Shown: piece by piece, positions 1 to 8,716 of the stretch
Layout: each line of letters starts with the position of its first letter
Position numbering within the stretch: the first letter of the stretch is position 1
Source: Pseudomonadota bacterium
Lineage (GTDB): Bacteria > Pseudomonadota > Gammaproteobacteria > Burkholderiales > Burkholderiaceae_C
Reading direction: 5' to 3'
Length of the DNA stretch: 64,000 nucleotides
NCBI GenBank assembly: GCA_023460715.1
Contig: JAEWPH010000018.1
Location: 11,889-75,888, forward strand
Position numbers and translations under genes: made by a program
Notes under the pieces: generated by a model
Seen by the model: only the letters and a program-made list of their open reading frames with translations
What the model was told of the DNA's origin: nothing
Database searches by the model: none

Positions 1-156
1 GGCGGTGATGGGCTTGAGCGGGCCGTTCGGGTAGACGGCTGCATCCGGCGTGGGGGATGAGGGAGAGGAATTGGCCGACGAGGTGGGGGAACCGGTGGTG
101 GCGCAGCCTGTGAGCCAGAGCAGGCTGGCGAGGAGCAGGATATGCAGAGGTTTCAT
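1..156 (-). CDS. Lipoprotein, N-terminal part only (cut by window edge)
   Basis: The first 52 codons of a gene that runs off the left edge. The N-terminus has a short basic start, a hydrophobic stretch and a lipobox LTGC with the lipidated Cys at residue 18, followed by a Ser/Pro/Thr-rich linker. It is therefore an envelope lipoprotein. Its ATG overlaps the gloB stop (ATGA), so it is translationally coupled to gloB. In related betaproteobacteria the gene after gloB is often a membrane-bound lytic transglycosylase (MltD type). That identity is inferred from context only, because the catalytic part lies outside the window. Confidence 0.8.
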   Translation of the reverse strand, partial: MKPLHILLLASLLWLTGCATTGSPTSSANSSPSSPTPDAAVYPNGPLKPITA

Positions 157-929
157 CGGAACTCGTTCTTCCATTGGCGCAGCGCCGCCAATACGGCCAC
201 TGCGTCGTTCGGGTCGACCTGCGCGTCGAAGCCGTGGGCCGCACGGGCCACTTCGGCAACGCGGGTGCGCAGGAATGGGTTGATGGCACGTTCCGTGTCC
301 ATGAGCGACGGCAACGTGGGACGTGCCTGCTGGCGCAGGGCCTCGCAGGCGCTGGAGTACTGGAGCAGCGCGGCGTTGCGAGGTTCCACGGCGCGCGCAA
401 ATTTCAGGTTGGACAGGGTGTATTCGTGGGCGCAGCATACCCGTGTGCCGCCAGGCAGGGCCGCCAGCGCGTCGAGCGAGGCCTGCATCTGCGCGGGTGT
501 GCCCTCGAACAGGCGTCCGCAGCCGCCCGAAAACAGCGTGTCGCCGCAGAACAGCACCGGGGCGCCATCCACGTCGGGGCAGTAGTAGGCGATGTGCCCG
601 CTGGTGTGGCCGGGCACATCGAGGACCTGCCACTGCAAACCCAAGGCGGTGACCGCGTCGCCCTGCGCCAGCCGGGTGAGGGGCTCGGGCATGCGCTCGT
701 TCGCCGGGCCGTACACCTGCGCGCCGGTGGCCTCGCGCAGCGCCTGCACGCCGCCCACGTGATCGCCGTGGTGGTGGGTGACTAGAATCGCCTGCAGTGG
801 CAAACCCGTGCTGCGCAGCGCGTCCAGCACCGGGGCCGCTTCGCCCGGATCCACCACGAGGGCCTGTCGGCCGTCATGCAGCATCCAGATGTAGTTGTCA
901 GTGAGGGCGGGTAGCGGCAGCAAGGTCAT
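153..929 (-). CDS. gloB: Hydroxyacylglutathione hydrolase (glyoxalase II)
   Basis: Hydrolyses S-lactoylglutathione to D-lactate and glutathione, the second step of methylglyoxal detoxification in the cytoplasm. The 258-residue protein is standard length. The metallo-beta-lactamase motif THHHGDH is at residues 51-57, further metal ligands are H108 (PGHTSGH), D130 (CGDTLFSGGCGR) and H168 (CCAHEY), and the C-terminal glyoxalase II domain is present (NPFLR). The start codon ATG (929-927) overlaps the start codon of the divergent methyltransferase. A TATAAT box lies only 10 nt upstream, inside that neighbour, so the mRNA is probably leaderless or nearly so. The stop overlaps the start of the downstream lipoprotein. 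Confidence 0.95.
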   Translation of the reverse strand: MTLLPLPALTDNYIWMLHDGRQALVVDPGEAAPVLDALRSTGLPLQAILVTHHHGDHVGGVQALREATGAQVYGPANERMPEPLTRLAQGDAVTALGLQWQVLDVPGHTSGHIAYYCPDVDGAPVLFCGDTLFSGGCGRLFEGTPAQMQASLDALAALPGGTRVCCAHEYTLSNLKFARAVEPRNAALLQYSSACEALRQQARPTLPSLMDTERAINPFLRTRVAEVARAAHGFDAQVDPNDAVAVLAALRQWKNEFR

Positions 930-1743
930 GAGCGACGAAATTATAGGTTTGCACCACTGGTTTGACTCGCCCCCGGGGCGCTACCTGCTCGCCTGGGAGC
1001 AGGAGCGCTATGACGAGCTGGTGGCCGACCTGTTCGGCTACCACGCGCTGCAGGTCGGCATGCCGGGACTGCAGGGCCTGCGCGCCAACCGCATGCCGCA
1101 CCGCTGGCTGGCCGTGGGCCCCGACGAGGCTTTGCTGATGACGGGGCAGGGCGCGCAGGCGTCGGCACAGACGCCTGCCGGCGCCGCCCCGGCGCTGATG
1201 GCCGACCCGGTCGCACTGCCTTTTGCCGACGCCAGCCTGGACCTGGTCCTGCTGCCCCATGCACTGGAGCTGAGCGTGGACCCGCACGTCGCCTTGCGCG
1301 AGGTGGAGCGCGTGCTGGTGCCCGAGGGCAAGGTCGTGATCAGCGGCCTCAACCCCTTGAGCCTGTGGGGTCTGCGCCAGCGGCGCGAGCGCCTGTACCA
1401 GCGCGTGGGCGCCGGCGGCTCGCTGTACCTTCCGGACGTGGGCGAGTTCATCGCGCCCGGCCGCATGCGCGACTGGCTGCGGCTGCTGAGCTTCGAGGTG
1501 GAGACGGTGAGCTTCGGCTGCTACCGGCCTGCCGTGCGGCAGGCGCGCTGGCTCGAATCCTTTCAATGGATGGATGCGCTCGGTGCCCGCTGGTGGCCCA
1601 TACTCGGGGCCGCCTACATGGTGGTGGCCGTCAAGCGCGTGCACGGCATGCGGCTGTTGACGCCGGCCTGGCGCAAGGCGCCTCAGATGGCCGCCGCCCC
1701 GGTGCCGGTGGCGCGCCGTGATGCCGCGCCGCGCAAGCGCTGA
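928..1743 (+). CDS. Class I SAM-dependent methyltransferase (type 11), substrate unknown
   Basis: Predicted cytoplasmic methyltransferase of 271 residues. A weak SAM-binding core is followed by the typical type-11 segment [18 protein letters not shown], then the acidic [10 protein letters not shown] stretch and [14 protein letters not shown] chose the ATG at 928 (MSDEIIG) over an in-frame upstream GTG because it coincides with the gloB start in the palindrome CATG, an arrangement that makes the two genes strictly divergent. Adjacent gloB and rnhA are conserved neighbours of this family in betaproteobacteria. The methyl acceptor cannot be told from sequence. Confidence 0.8.
   Translation: MSDEIIGLHHWFDSPPGRYLLAWEQERYDELVADLFGYHALQVGMPGLQGLRANRMPHRWLAVGPDEALLMTGQGAQASAQTPAGAAPALMADPVALPFADASLDLVLLPHALELSVDPHVALREVERVLVPEGKVVISGLNPLSLWGLRQRRERLYQRVGAGGSLYLPDVGEFIAPGRMRDWLRLLSFEVETVSFGCYRPAVRQARWLESFQWMDALGARWWPILGAAYMVVAVKRVHGMRLLTPAWRKAPQMAAAPVPVARRDAAPRKR
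940..945 (-). promoter_or_regulatory. Perfect -10 box (TATAAT) for gloB
   Basis: On the minus strand a perfect TATAAT ends 10 nt before the gloB ATG, which would put the transcript start within a few bases of the start codon. The matching -35 (GAGTCA, 17-nt spacer) is weak. The box lies inside codons 5-6 of the divergent methyltransferase. Confidence 0.5.
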
Positions 1744-1820
1744 GCCGCTCAGGCGCCGATTTTTCTTTTCTTTTCTTTCGTTTTTGCTGTTGTCGTGCCG
1801 ACGTTTTCTGGGAGCGCTTT

Positions 1821-2276
1821 TTGAATCAGGTTGTGATCTATACCGATGGGGCTTGCAAGGGCAATCCGGGGCCTGGTGGTTGGGGGGTGGTGTTGCGCTC
1901 GGGCGCGCTGGAAAAGGAACTGTTCGGCGGTGAACTCGGTACCACCAACAACCGCATGGAGCTGCTGGCGGTGATCGAGGGCCTGGCCGCGCTCAAGCGC
2001 CCCTGCACGGTGACCCTGTTCCTGGACAGCCAGTACGTGCGCAAGGGCATTACCGAATGGATCCACAGCTGGAAGAAGAAGGGCTGGCGCACCGCCGCCG
2101 GCCAGCCGGTGAAGAACGTGGAGCTGTGGAAACGGCTGGACGAACTGGTCACCACCTCGGGCCATGTGATCGACTGGCGCTGGGTGAAGGGCCATGCGGG
2201 CGACCCGGGCAACGAGCGGGCGGACGCGCTGGCCAACAAGGGCGTGGACAAGGTGCTGGGCCGCGCCACGGCGTGA
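1821..2276 (+). CDS. rnhA: Ribonuclease HI
   Basis: Cleaves the RNA strand of RNA-DNA hybrids, removing R-loops and primers. The 151-residue protein carries the RNase H catalytic set: D9 in [15 protein letters not shown]47 in NNRMELLA, D69 in FLDSQYV, H125 in VKGHAGDPG and D135 in NERAD. The only reasonable start is a TTG at 1821, preceded by the purine-rich stretch CTGGGAGCG, so initiation is probably inefficient. It follows the methyltransferase by 77 nt. The dnaQ gene that commonly follows in relatives is not here. Confidence 0.95.
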   Translation: MNQVVIYTDGACKGNPGPGGWGVVLRSGALEKELFGGELGTTNNRMELLAVIEGLAALKRPCTVTLFLDSQYVRKGITEWIHSWKKKGWRTAAGQPVKNVELWKRLDELVTTSGHVIDWRWVKGHAGDPGNERADALANKGVDKVLGRATA

Positions 2277-2355
2277 GAGAGCGGTCGCTTCGTGTGAGGC
2301 CCGCGCGGCTTCCCTGCTCGCGCCCACGGTGCACAGCGGACAGGGGCGCGCAGCG

Positions 2356-2391
2356 CTCGCTGCGTGGCGGCCTTTGCTGGGGCTGCCCCTG
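2356..2391. repeat. Fragment of intergenic repeat family 2
   Basis: A 36-base stretch (begins CTCGCTGCG, contains GGCGGCC and TTGCT, ends in GCTGCCCC) closely matches 51133-51166 in the livG-livF spacer, with a few substitutions and one extra G. It sits in the 186-nt space after rnhA, which otherwise holds nothing recognisable. Confidence 0.5.
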
Positions 2392-2462
2392 ACTTGGGCA
2401 ACGGGGCCCGACAGGCGATGAGGATGTGCGAGCCCCCAAGATCCGCAGGGCCTCGCGCAGAT

Positions 2463-2795
2463 TCAGGCTGCGGCCGTGATGCCCTGAACCGCCTCGTGGA
2501 TGCTCTGCGCATCGCTCGGCCGCACGAGGCGCGCAACCTCCTGGCCATCGCGCAGGAACACCAGCGTGGGCCAGAGCTTCACGCCATAGCTGCGCCCCAG
2601 TCGCTGGCCGGGACCATCTTCCACCTTGACGTGCGCGACCTCGTTGCGGTCCTCCAGGGCCTGCTCGATCAGGGGCTGGGCACGCTGGCAGAAACCGCAC
2701 CACGGGGTGCCGAACTCCAGCACGGTCGCGCCCGGCAGGCGGTCGACGTCTTCGCGGGCCGGGGGCTGGGCGAGGTGGCGGGATGCATAGGTCAC
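2463..2795 (-). CDS. Thioredoxin-fold protein with CGFC active site
   Basis: A 110-residue cytoplasmic thioredoxin-like protein with the redox motif WCGFC (C33, C36) in place of the usual WCGPC, and the conserved cis-proline P76 in KLWPTLVF. The fold is complete, with no signal peptide. The start is a GTG at 2795 preceded by a good ribosome binding site (AGGAGAG). Phe between the cysteines suggests redox properties different from classical thioredoxin, and a reductase or disulfide-relay role is possible. It stands alone between rnhA and moeA, with a family-1 repeat upstream. Substrate unknown. Confidence 0.85.
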   Translation of the reverse strand: MTYASRHLAQPPAREDVDRLPGATVLEFGTPWCGFCQRAQPLIEQALEDRNEVAHVKVEDGPGQRLGRSYGVKLWPTLVFLRDGQEVARLVRPSDAQSIHEAVQGITAAA

Positions 2796-2828
2796 GGGGC
2801 TCTCCTGTCGGCTGCCAGCGTGCAGGAT

Positions 2829-2940
2829 GCTTCAAAAAGAAGAGCTGCTTGCGCTTGTTGGTAAAGGAACTTGAATGGTTTTTGCATTGAAACCATTGCT
2901 ACGGAAGCGCATGCAACTATTGAAAGAAGAGCATGCCGCG
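2829..2940. repeat. Intergenic repeat family 1, copy a
   Basis: Contains AGCTGCTTGCGCTTGTTG at 2843-2860, which also occurs (inverted, one or two changes) in the copies at 20.6 and 28.7 kb. It is AT-richer than its surroundings. The 191-nt space between the thioredoxin and moeA genes has no other recognisable content. Confidence 0.55.
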
Positions 2941-2986
2941 CTGCCGTTGGACCATCAGCTTACGGGGCCGTGCCGGCGCGGCATTG

Positions 2987-4300
2987 TCAGACTGCGCCTT
3001 CAAACATCAGCACATCGACCGGCTCGCCCGCGGCCACGTCCCCGCGGCCGTGCGGCAGCACGATCAGTCCGTTGGCCTGCACCATGGAGCTGAGCATGCC
3101 GGAGCCCTGGTTGCCGGTGGTGCGCACCTGCAGCGTGCCGTCGGCCGCCGTGCTCACCCAGCCGCGCTGGTACTCCGTGCGGCCGGGGCGCTTGCGCAGC
3201 GGTGTGGCGCAGACGGCGCGCAGCAGCGGCGGCGGGCTCTGGCGGCTGCCCATCATGCGCAGCAGCGCGGGCCGCACGAAGGCGAGGAAGGTCACCATCA
3301 CCGCGACGGGGTTGCCCGGCAGGCCGAACAGCACGGCGCTGCCGGCGTTGGGGCCTGTGCCAGCAGTCGGGGCCGACGCCGTACCCCGCGCGATACGGCC
3401 CACGGCCATAGGCCGGCCCGGGCGCATGGCGATGCGCCAGAAGGCCACGTCGCCCAGTTCCTGCATCATGCCGCGCGTGTGGTCGGCGTCGCCCATGCTG
3501 ACGCCGCCGCTGGTGACGATGGCGTCCGCCTGTTGCGCCGCCGTGCGGAAGGCGGCCGACAGGGCCTGCGGGTCGTCGGGCACCACGCCCAGGTCCACCA
3601 CCTCCACGCCCAGCCGCGTCAGCAGGCCGAAGAGGGTGTAGCGGTTGCTGTCGTACACGGCACCTTCGCGCGGGGGCTCGCCCAGGCCCAGCAGCTCATC
3701 GCCGGTGGAGAAGTAGGCCACCCGCAGGCGCCGCACCACGGGCACGCGCGGCAGGCCCAGGCTGGCGAGCAATCCGAGCGCCGCGGGGGTGAGCGGCGTG
3801 CCCTGTGCCAGGGCCACGCGGCCCTGCATCAGGTCTTCGCCGCGCAGCCGGCGGTTGGCGCCGGGGCGCAGCGCGTCGGCGGCGACGTGCACCGTGTCGC
3901 CCGCCACCGAGGTGTGTTCGATCGGCACCACCGTGTCCAGGCCCTCGGGCATGACGGCGCCGGTCATGATGCGCACGCAGCTGCCGGCGGGCACGGCGCC
4001 GTGGCGCGACTGTCCGGCCAGCGCGGTGCCCACGCAGCGCAGCACCAGCGGCTGGCCGGGCTGCAGCAGCGCCCCGTCGAAGGCGTAGCCGTCCATGGCG
4101 GAGTTGTCGTGCGGCGGCACGCTGACGGGCGAGACCACGTCCTGCGCCAGGACGCGGCCCAGGGCGGCCGCCAGGGCCAGGTCTTCGCTCTCGGCCAAGG
4201 GCTCGACCAGGCGTTCGAGGAAGGCGCCGACGGCGTCCGCGGGCAGATCGCCCGGGTCGTAGCCCGGCAGGTCGGCGGCGATCTGGGCGGTGGTGGTCAT
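2987..4300 (-). CDS. moeA: Molybdopterin molybdotransferase
   Basis: Inserts molybdate into adenylylated molybdopterin, the last general step of molybdenum cofactor synthesis. The protein is 437 residues, normal for MoeA. Visible motifs are VPPHDNSAMDGYAF near the N-terminus, RIMTGAVMPEGLDTVVP, the MogA-like core with TSGGVSMGDADH, and the C-terminal LFGLPGNPVAVMV. The start was placed at the ATG whose TGA overlap with the upstream acetyltransferase gene gives ATGA. An ATG 12 nt further upstream is possible. It is the last gene of moaA-mobA-GNAT-moeA. Confidence 0.93.
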   Translation of the reverse strand: MTTTAQIAADLPGYDPGDLPADAVGAFLERLVEPLAESEDLALAAALGRVLAQDVVSPVSVPPHDNSAMDGYAFDGALLQPGQPLVLRCVGTALAGQSRHGAVPAGSCVRIMTGAVMPEGLDTVVPIEHTSVAGDTVHVAADALRPGANRRLRGEDLMQGRVALAQGTPLTPAALGLLASLGLPRVPVVRRLRVAYFSTGDELLGLGEPPREGAVYDSNRYTLFGLLTRLGVEVVDLGVVPDDPQALSAAFRTAAQQADAIVTSGGVSMGDADHTRGMMQELGDVAFWRIAMRPGRPMAVGRIARGTASAPTAGTGPNAGSAVLFGLPGNPVAVMVTFLAFVRPALLRMMGSRQSPPPLLRAVCATPLRKRPGRTEYQRGWVSTAADGTLQVRTTGNQGSGMLSSMVQANGLIVLPHGRGDVAAGEPVDVLMFEGAV

Positions 4301-4875
4301 GCAGGTGTCCATAGCGGAGAAGAGGGAAGCAGCCGCACCATGTGCAGCTTGTCATGGCCGGTGCCGGCCACCACGATGGCCCGCGGCAGCAGCCCGTAGG
4401 CGCGGAAGCCCGCGCGTTCGTACAGCCGCACGGCATGGGCATTGCCGGCCGTCACGGTGAGTGTGAGCTGTTCCAGGCCGGGCATCTCGGCGGCCCGGGC
4501 GATGCAGGCCTCCAGCAGCAGCCGGCCCACGCCGCAGCGTTGCGCGTGCGCGGCCACCATCATGGCCACGACCTGGGCACCGTGGCGCTGCTGCAGGCGC
4601 TCTTCGCGCTCGCAGCCGAGGCCGCCCACCAGTTGCCCGGCGGCATCGAAGGCGCCCAGGAAGAAGCCGTGCGCGGCCGGTGCGCCCAGCCGCTCGGCGT
4701 AGGAGGCGGCGGGCCGCTGCACGGCCGTGGCGTAGTCGGATGTGAAGGCCTCGGGAAAGCGGCGCAGGGCCTCGTCACGCAGCGGCTTGTAGGCCGGTGC
4801 GTCCGCGGCGGTGAGCATGGCGATGCGCACAGGCGGCTGCAGCGGGGCGGGGGCGTCGGGGGCGGGCGGGGTCAT
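4297..4875 (-). CDS. GNAT-family N-acetyltransferase in the molybdenum cofactor operon
   Basis: A 192-residue GNAT protein. The acetyl-CoA binding motif A is QRCGVGRLLLEACIARA, followed by LTLTVTAGNAHAVRLYERAGF, the typical beta5-alpha4 segment. The chosen ATG overlaps the mobA stop (ATGA), and the gene's own stop overlaps the moeA start, so it is translationally coupled on both sides. A longer reading frame upstream is Arg/Pro-rich and is rejected. The acceptor is unknown. The tight coupling suggests a role in, or modification of, molybdenum cofactor proteins, but that is inference. Confidence 0.85.
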   Translation of the reverse strand: MTPPAPDAPAPLQPPVRIAMLTAADAPAYKPLRDEALRRFPEAFTSDYATAVQRPAASYAERLGAPAAHGFFLGAFDAAGQLVGGLGCEREERLQQRHGAQVVAMMVAAHAQRCGVGRLLLEACIARAAEMPGLEQLTLTVTAGNAHAVRLYERAGFRAYGLLPRAIVVAGTGHDKLHMVRLLPSSPLWTPA

Positions 4876-5567
4876 GCGGGGCGGGCGTGTTCCAGGGCCT
4901 GCAGCTCGGCCAGGGTGTTGGCGTTGGCGAAGGCCTGCAGATCGTCGCCGGGCCGGTCGAAGGCGGCCACTGCGCACGGATGGCGGGCCAGCCAGGCGCC
5001 GATCTTGCGGCCGCCGCCGTCCAGGTAGCGGGCCAGGTCAGTCTGCAGCGTGGCGCGCAGCAGGCAGAACACCGGCTGGCGCCGCAGCACGGTGGCGCCC
5101 GTGGCGGCATCGGATTCGGGCGCCGAGGCGATGGCCAGCGCGGTGCCTGCGGCCTGCGCGGCCTGGGCCAGGCGCTCGGCCAGGTCGGGCGGGAACAAGG
5201 GCGTGTCGCAAGGGACGGTCAACAGCCAGCCGGTGCTGCAGTGCTGCAAGCCGGCGAGGAAGCCGGCCAGCGGACCCGCGAAATCCGCCATGCCGTCCGC
5301 CAGCACCGGTGCACCCCAAACGGCATAGTCCTTCGCGTTGCGGTTGGCGCTCAGCAACACCGCGCCGACCTGCGGTTGCAGGCGGTGCAGCGCGTGCCGC
5401 GCCAGGGGCGTGCCGTGGAAGGTCTGCAAGCCCTTGTCGACGCCGCCCATGCGGCTGCCCTGGCCGCCGGCCAGCACCAGGCCGGTGATGTCGTGCAGGG
5501 CGATCAAGGCGTTCTGGGCGGAGCCGGCGGGGCCCGTTCGCCGCGCCGGGGCAGCGGGGTCAGCCAC
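4872..5567 (-). CDS. mobA: Molybdenum cofactor guanylyltransferase
   Basis: Attaches GMP to molybdenum cofactor to make the bis-MGD form used by DMSO-reductase family enzymes. The nucleotide-binding signature [15 protein letters not shown] is at residues 32-46, with [12 protein letters not shown] further on. The 231-residue length includes about 26 N-terminal residues before the domain. The start is a GTG that overlaps the moaA stop by 8 nt, and no closer start codon fits. Its stop overlaps the acetyltransferase start. Confidence 0.93.
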   Translation of the reverse strand: MADPAAPARRTGPAGSAQNALIALHDITGLVLAGGQGSRMGGVDKGLQTFHGTPLARHALHRLQPQVGAVLLSANRNAKDYAVWGAPVLADGMADFAGPLAGFLAGLQHCSTGWLLTVPCDTPLFPPDLAERLAQAAQAAGTALAIASAPESDAATGATVLRRQPVFCLLRATLQTDLARYLDGGGRKIGAWLARHPCAVAAFDRPGDDLQAFANANTLAELQALEHARPA

Positions 5568-6702
5568 CGATGTAGCTCATCTCCACGCGGCGCTGGGCCG
5601 GCGTGCCGCGGTCGGGCGGCAGGCTGCTGCGCAACTCGGAGTAGCGGTCGGTGCGGCCATGCCAGATGCTGGCGATGGCGGCGGCCAGCTGCTCGTCGCC
5701 TGCACCCTCGCGCAGCAGGGTGCGCAGGTCCCAGCCCTGGGTGGCGAACAGGCACAGGTACAGGCGGCCCTCCATCGACAGGCGGGCGCGGTTGCAGTCC
5801 TGGCAGAAGGCCTGGGTCACGCTGCTGATCACGCCTACCTCGCCCAGCGCCGGGTCGTGCTGCCCGTCGGCGCCGGCGTAGCCCCAGCGCTCGGCCGTCT
5901 CGCCGCGGGCCTGCGGGTCGAGCGGCACCAGCGGCAGATGTTCCTGCAGGCGCTCGATCAGCTGGGCGGACGGCAGCACTTCGTCCATGCGCCAGCCGTT
6001 GGTGGCGCCGACATCCATGTATTCGATGAAGCGCAGCGTGATGCCCGAGCCGCGGAAGTGCCGCGCCATGGCCACCACCTCGTGGTCGTTGGTGCCGCGC
6101 TTGACCACCATGTTGACCTTGATGCGCTGCAGGCCCACGGCCTGGGCGGCTTCGATCCCGGCCAGCACCTCGGCCACGGGAAAGTCCACATCGTTCATGC
6201 GGCGGAACACCGCATCGTCCAGGCTGTCCAGGCTGACTGTCACACGGTTCAGGCCGGCGTCCTTCAGGGCGCGGGCCTTGCGGGCCAGCAGCGATCCATT
6301 GGTGGTCAGCGTCAGGTCGGGCACCTGGCCGTCCACGGTGCGCAGGGCGGCCAGTTGCTCCACCAGGTTTTCCAGGTGCTTGCGCAGCAGGGGCTCGCCG
6401 CCGGTGAGGCGGATCTTGCGCACGCCGTGCCCCAGGAACACCCGCGCCAGCCGTGTGATCTCCTCGAAGCTGAGCAGCGCGCTGTGGGGCAGGTAGCGAT
6501 AGTCCTTGTCGAACACCTCCTTGGGCATGCAGTACGCACAGCGGAAGTTGCAGCGGTCGGTGACGCTGATGCGCAGATCCCGCAGCGGCCTGCCCAGCGT
6601 GTCGGAGAGCCGGCCCGTGGGCGCGGCAGCCGGCCCCCGGGCCAGGGCAGGGGAGAGCGCAGCGAGGCGCTGGTCCACAAGGGGGATGACACGTTCAGCC
6701 AT
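5560..6702 (-). CDS. moaA: GTP 3',8-cyclase (radical SAM)
   Basis: First step of molybdenum cofactor synthesis, converting GTP to 3',8-cyclo-GTP with MoaC as partner. The N-terminal radical SAM motif CNFRCAYC (C51, C55, C58) binds one 4Fe-4S cluster, the C-terminal cluster cysteines lie around [10 protein letters not shown], and the protein ends in the essential Gly-Gly tail (SYIGG). It has 380 residues from the ATG at 6702. The reading frame extends further upstream, but that stretch covers the promoter and Fur-box region of sodA and is unlikely to be coding. First gene of the operon. Confidence 0.95.
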   Translation of the reverse strand: MAERVIPLVDQRLAALSPALARGPAAAPTGRLSDTLGRPLRDLRISVTDRCNFRCAYCMPKEVFDKDYRYLPHSALLSFEEITRLARVFLGHGVRKIRLTGGEPLLRKHLENLVEQLAALRTVDGQVPDLTLTTNGSLLARKARALKDAGLNRVTVSLDSLDDAVFRRMNDVDFPVAEVLAGIEAAQAVGLQRIKVNMVVKRGTNDHEVVAMARHFRGSGITLRFIEYMDVGATNGWRMDEVLPSAQLIERLQEHLPLVPLDPQARGETAERWGYAGADGQHDPALGEVGVISSVTQAFCQDCNRARLSMEGRLYLCLFATQGWDLRTLLREGAGDEQLAAAIASIWHGRTDRYSELRSSLPPDRGTPAQRRVEMSYIGG

Positions 6703-6854
6703 GGCGCGATTTTGCCGTATGGCCCTGTGTAGGGTTATCGCGCTGCGGCGGAATTTGACACGCGTCAACTTGGGCTGAATCACCGGCGTGTCCTCGAACC
6801 GGGCTGTCGCCTGCGAACCGGCCAATGTCCCCTTGGCGGCAAGGTCAATTGAAA

Positions 6855-6869
6855 TGAAAATAATTATCA
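6855..6869. promoter_or_regulatory. Fur box upstream of sodA
   Basis: TGAAAATAATTATCA matches the 7-1-7 Fur consensus TGATAATNATTATCA at all but one defined position and sits in an AT-rich block (6852-6872) unlike its GC-rich surroundings. It lies 172 nt before the sodA ATG and 150 nt upstream of the moaA start on the other strand, so it could control either gene or both. Confidence 0.75.
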
Positions 6870-7041
6870 TTTAATGCCTCGGTACGCACGAACCTCCGGT
6901 TCCACGCAAAGGGCTGTGCACGCGCTCGGCAGGGCGGTGGTGCCGGCTGTGGACCGCGTCGCGCGAGCGGTGCGTACACCGGCCCGCTGCCCGATCCGCC
7001 AGCGCGCCTTCCGTGTCCTGCCACCACAGAAAGTTTTTGCC

Positions 7042-7677
<636 letters not shown>

Positions 7678-7733
7678 GTTTGCGTTGCCTGCCGCCGCCC
7701 TTCATGCCTGAACACCGCGAGGATCCCGCGCCC

Positions 7734-8633
7734 ATGCCATCCGAGTCCACCGCCAACCCCTCCCGCCCCGCCTGGGGCCTGCGCAAATGGCTGGGTGCAG
7801 GGATTGCGCTGCTCGGCGTGATCGTCCTGGGCCTGCAGTTCGCCCAGTTCCTGCAGGCGAACGAGAGGGTGGCGCAGGCCTGGCAGGCCGGCCTGGTGGC
7901 CGCCTTCGCCACGGCCCTGGGCACCGTGCCGGTGATGTTCTCGCAGCGCCTGTCCGACCGGGTTCAGGACACCCTGTTCGGCTTCGGGGCGGGCGTGATG
8001 CTGGCCGCCTGCTCGTTCTCACTCGTGATTCCGGGGCTGGCCACGGCCAAGGCCGCCGGGGCGGGACCGTGGGAGGCGGGGGGCACCATCGGTGCCGCGA
8101 TCCTGCTGGGGGCGCTGGCCCTGCTGGTCATGGAGAGGCTGCTGCCGCACGAGCACTTCATCAAGGGCGTGGAAGGGCAGTCCTCCCGTACGCTGCAGCG
8201 CACCTGGCTCTTTGTGTTCGCGATCGCCCTGCACAATTTGCCGGAAGGGCTGGCCATCGGCGTGGCCTATGCCGGAGCCGATCCCCTGCAGGCCGGCACC
8301 CTGACTGCGGGCATCGCCATCCAGGATGTGCCTGAAGGTCTGGTGGTGGCCGTGGCCCTGTTGGCGGCTGGCTACCGGCGGGCGATCGCGGTGGGGCTGG
8401 GGATGGCCTCCGGCCTGGTCGAGCCGCTGGGGGCCGTGCTGGGCGCTGCCGTGGTCAGCTATTCGGTGCATCTGCTGCCGTGGGGCCTGGGTTTCGCGGC
8501 CGGGGCCATGCTCTTCGTGATCAGCCACGAGATCATTCCCGAATCCCACCGCAAGGGCCACGAGGCGTGGGCTACGGGCGGGCTCATGATCGGCTTCGTC
8601 ATCATGATGCTGCTGGATACGGCCCTCGGCTGA
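7734..8633 (+). CDS. ZIP-family metal transporter
   Basis: Inner membrane transporter for divalent metal cations (Zn, Mn or Fe are usual for the family). About eight membrane segments follow a short hydrophilic N-terminus. The metal-site motifs HNLPEG and QDVPEG are in the central helices and HEIIPESH near the end, as in GufA/ZupT-like proteins. The start at 7734 has GCGAGGA ten bases upstream; an ATG at 7704 is also possible. It lies 56 nt after sodA in the same direction, which suggests that Mn supply and Mn-SOD could be co-expressed, but the metal is not determined. Confidence 0.88.
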   Translation: MPSESTANPSRPAWGLRKWLGAGIALLGVIVLGLQFAQFLQANERVAQAWQAGLVAAFATALGTVPVMFSQRLSDRVQDTLFGFGAGVMLAACSFSLVIPGLATAKAAGAGPWEAGGTIGAAILLGALALLVMERLLPHEHFIKGVEGQSSRTLQRTWLFVFAIALHNLPEGLAIGVAYAGADPLQAGTLTAGIAIQDVPEGLVVAVALLAAGYRRAIAVGLGMASGLVEPLGAVLGAAVVSYSVHLLPWGLGFAAGAMLFVISHEIIPESHRKGHEAWATGGLMIGFVIMMLLDTALG

Positions 8634-8716
8634 ATCGGGCGGTTGCGGAGGGCGGCATGCGGCGACTGCGGGACGGTTGATGCACATCAGCGGGCCGTGA
8701 CTAAGGGCGTCACACA

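Noticed and set aside
2933-4399. Long plus-strand open frames opposite moeA, and similar frames opposite kdpB, kdpA, hutF and other genes
   Set aside because: They are antisense shadows of well-supported genes, rich in Arg, Ala, Gly and His, with no recognisable domains.
6703-6870. Upstream extension of moaA to 6870
   Set aside because: It would include the Fur box region and lacks any MoaA similarity; the ATG at 6702 gives a normal-length protein.
6874-7041. In-frame N-terminal extension of sodA by 56 codons
   Set aside because: Family N-terminus begins exactly at 7042 ([10 protein letters not shown]), the extension is Arg/Pro-rich without similarity, and it starts right beside the Fur box; it is more likely leader RNA.
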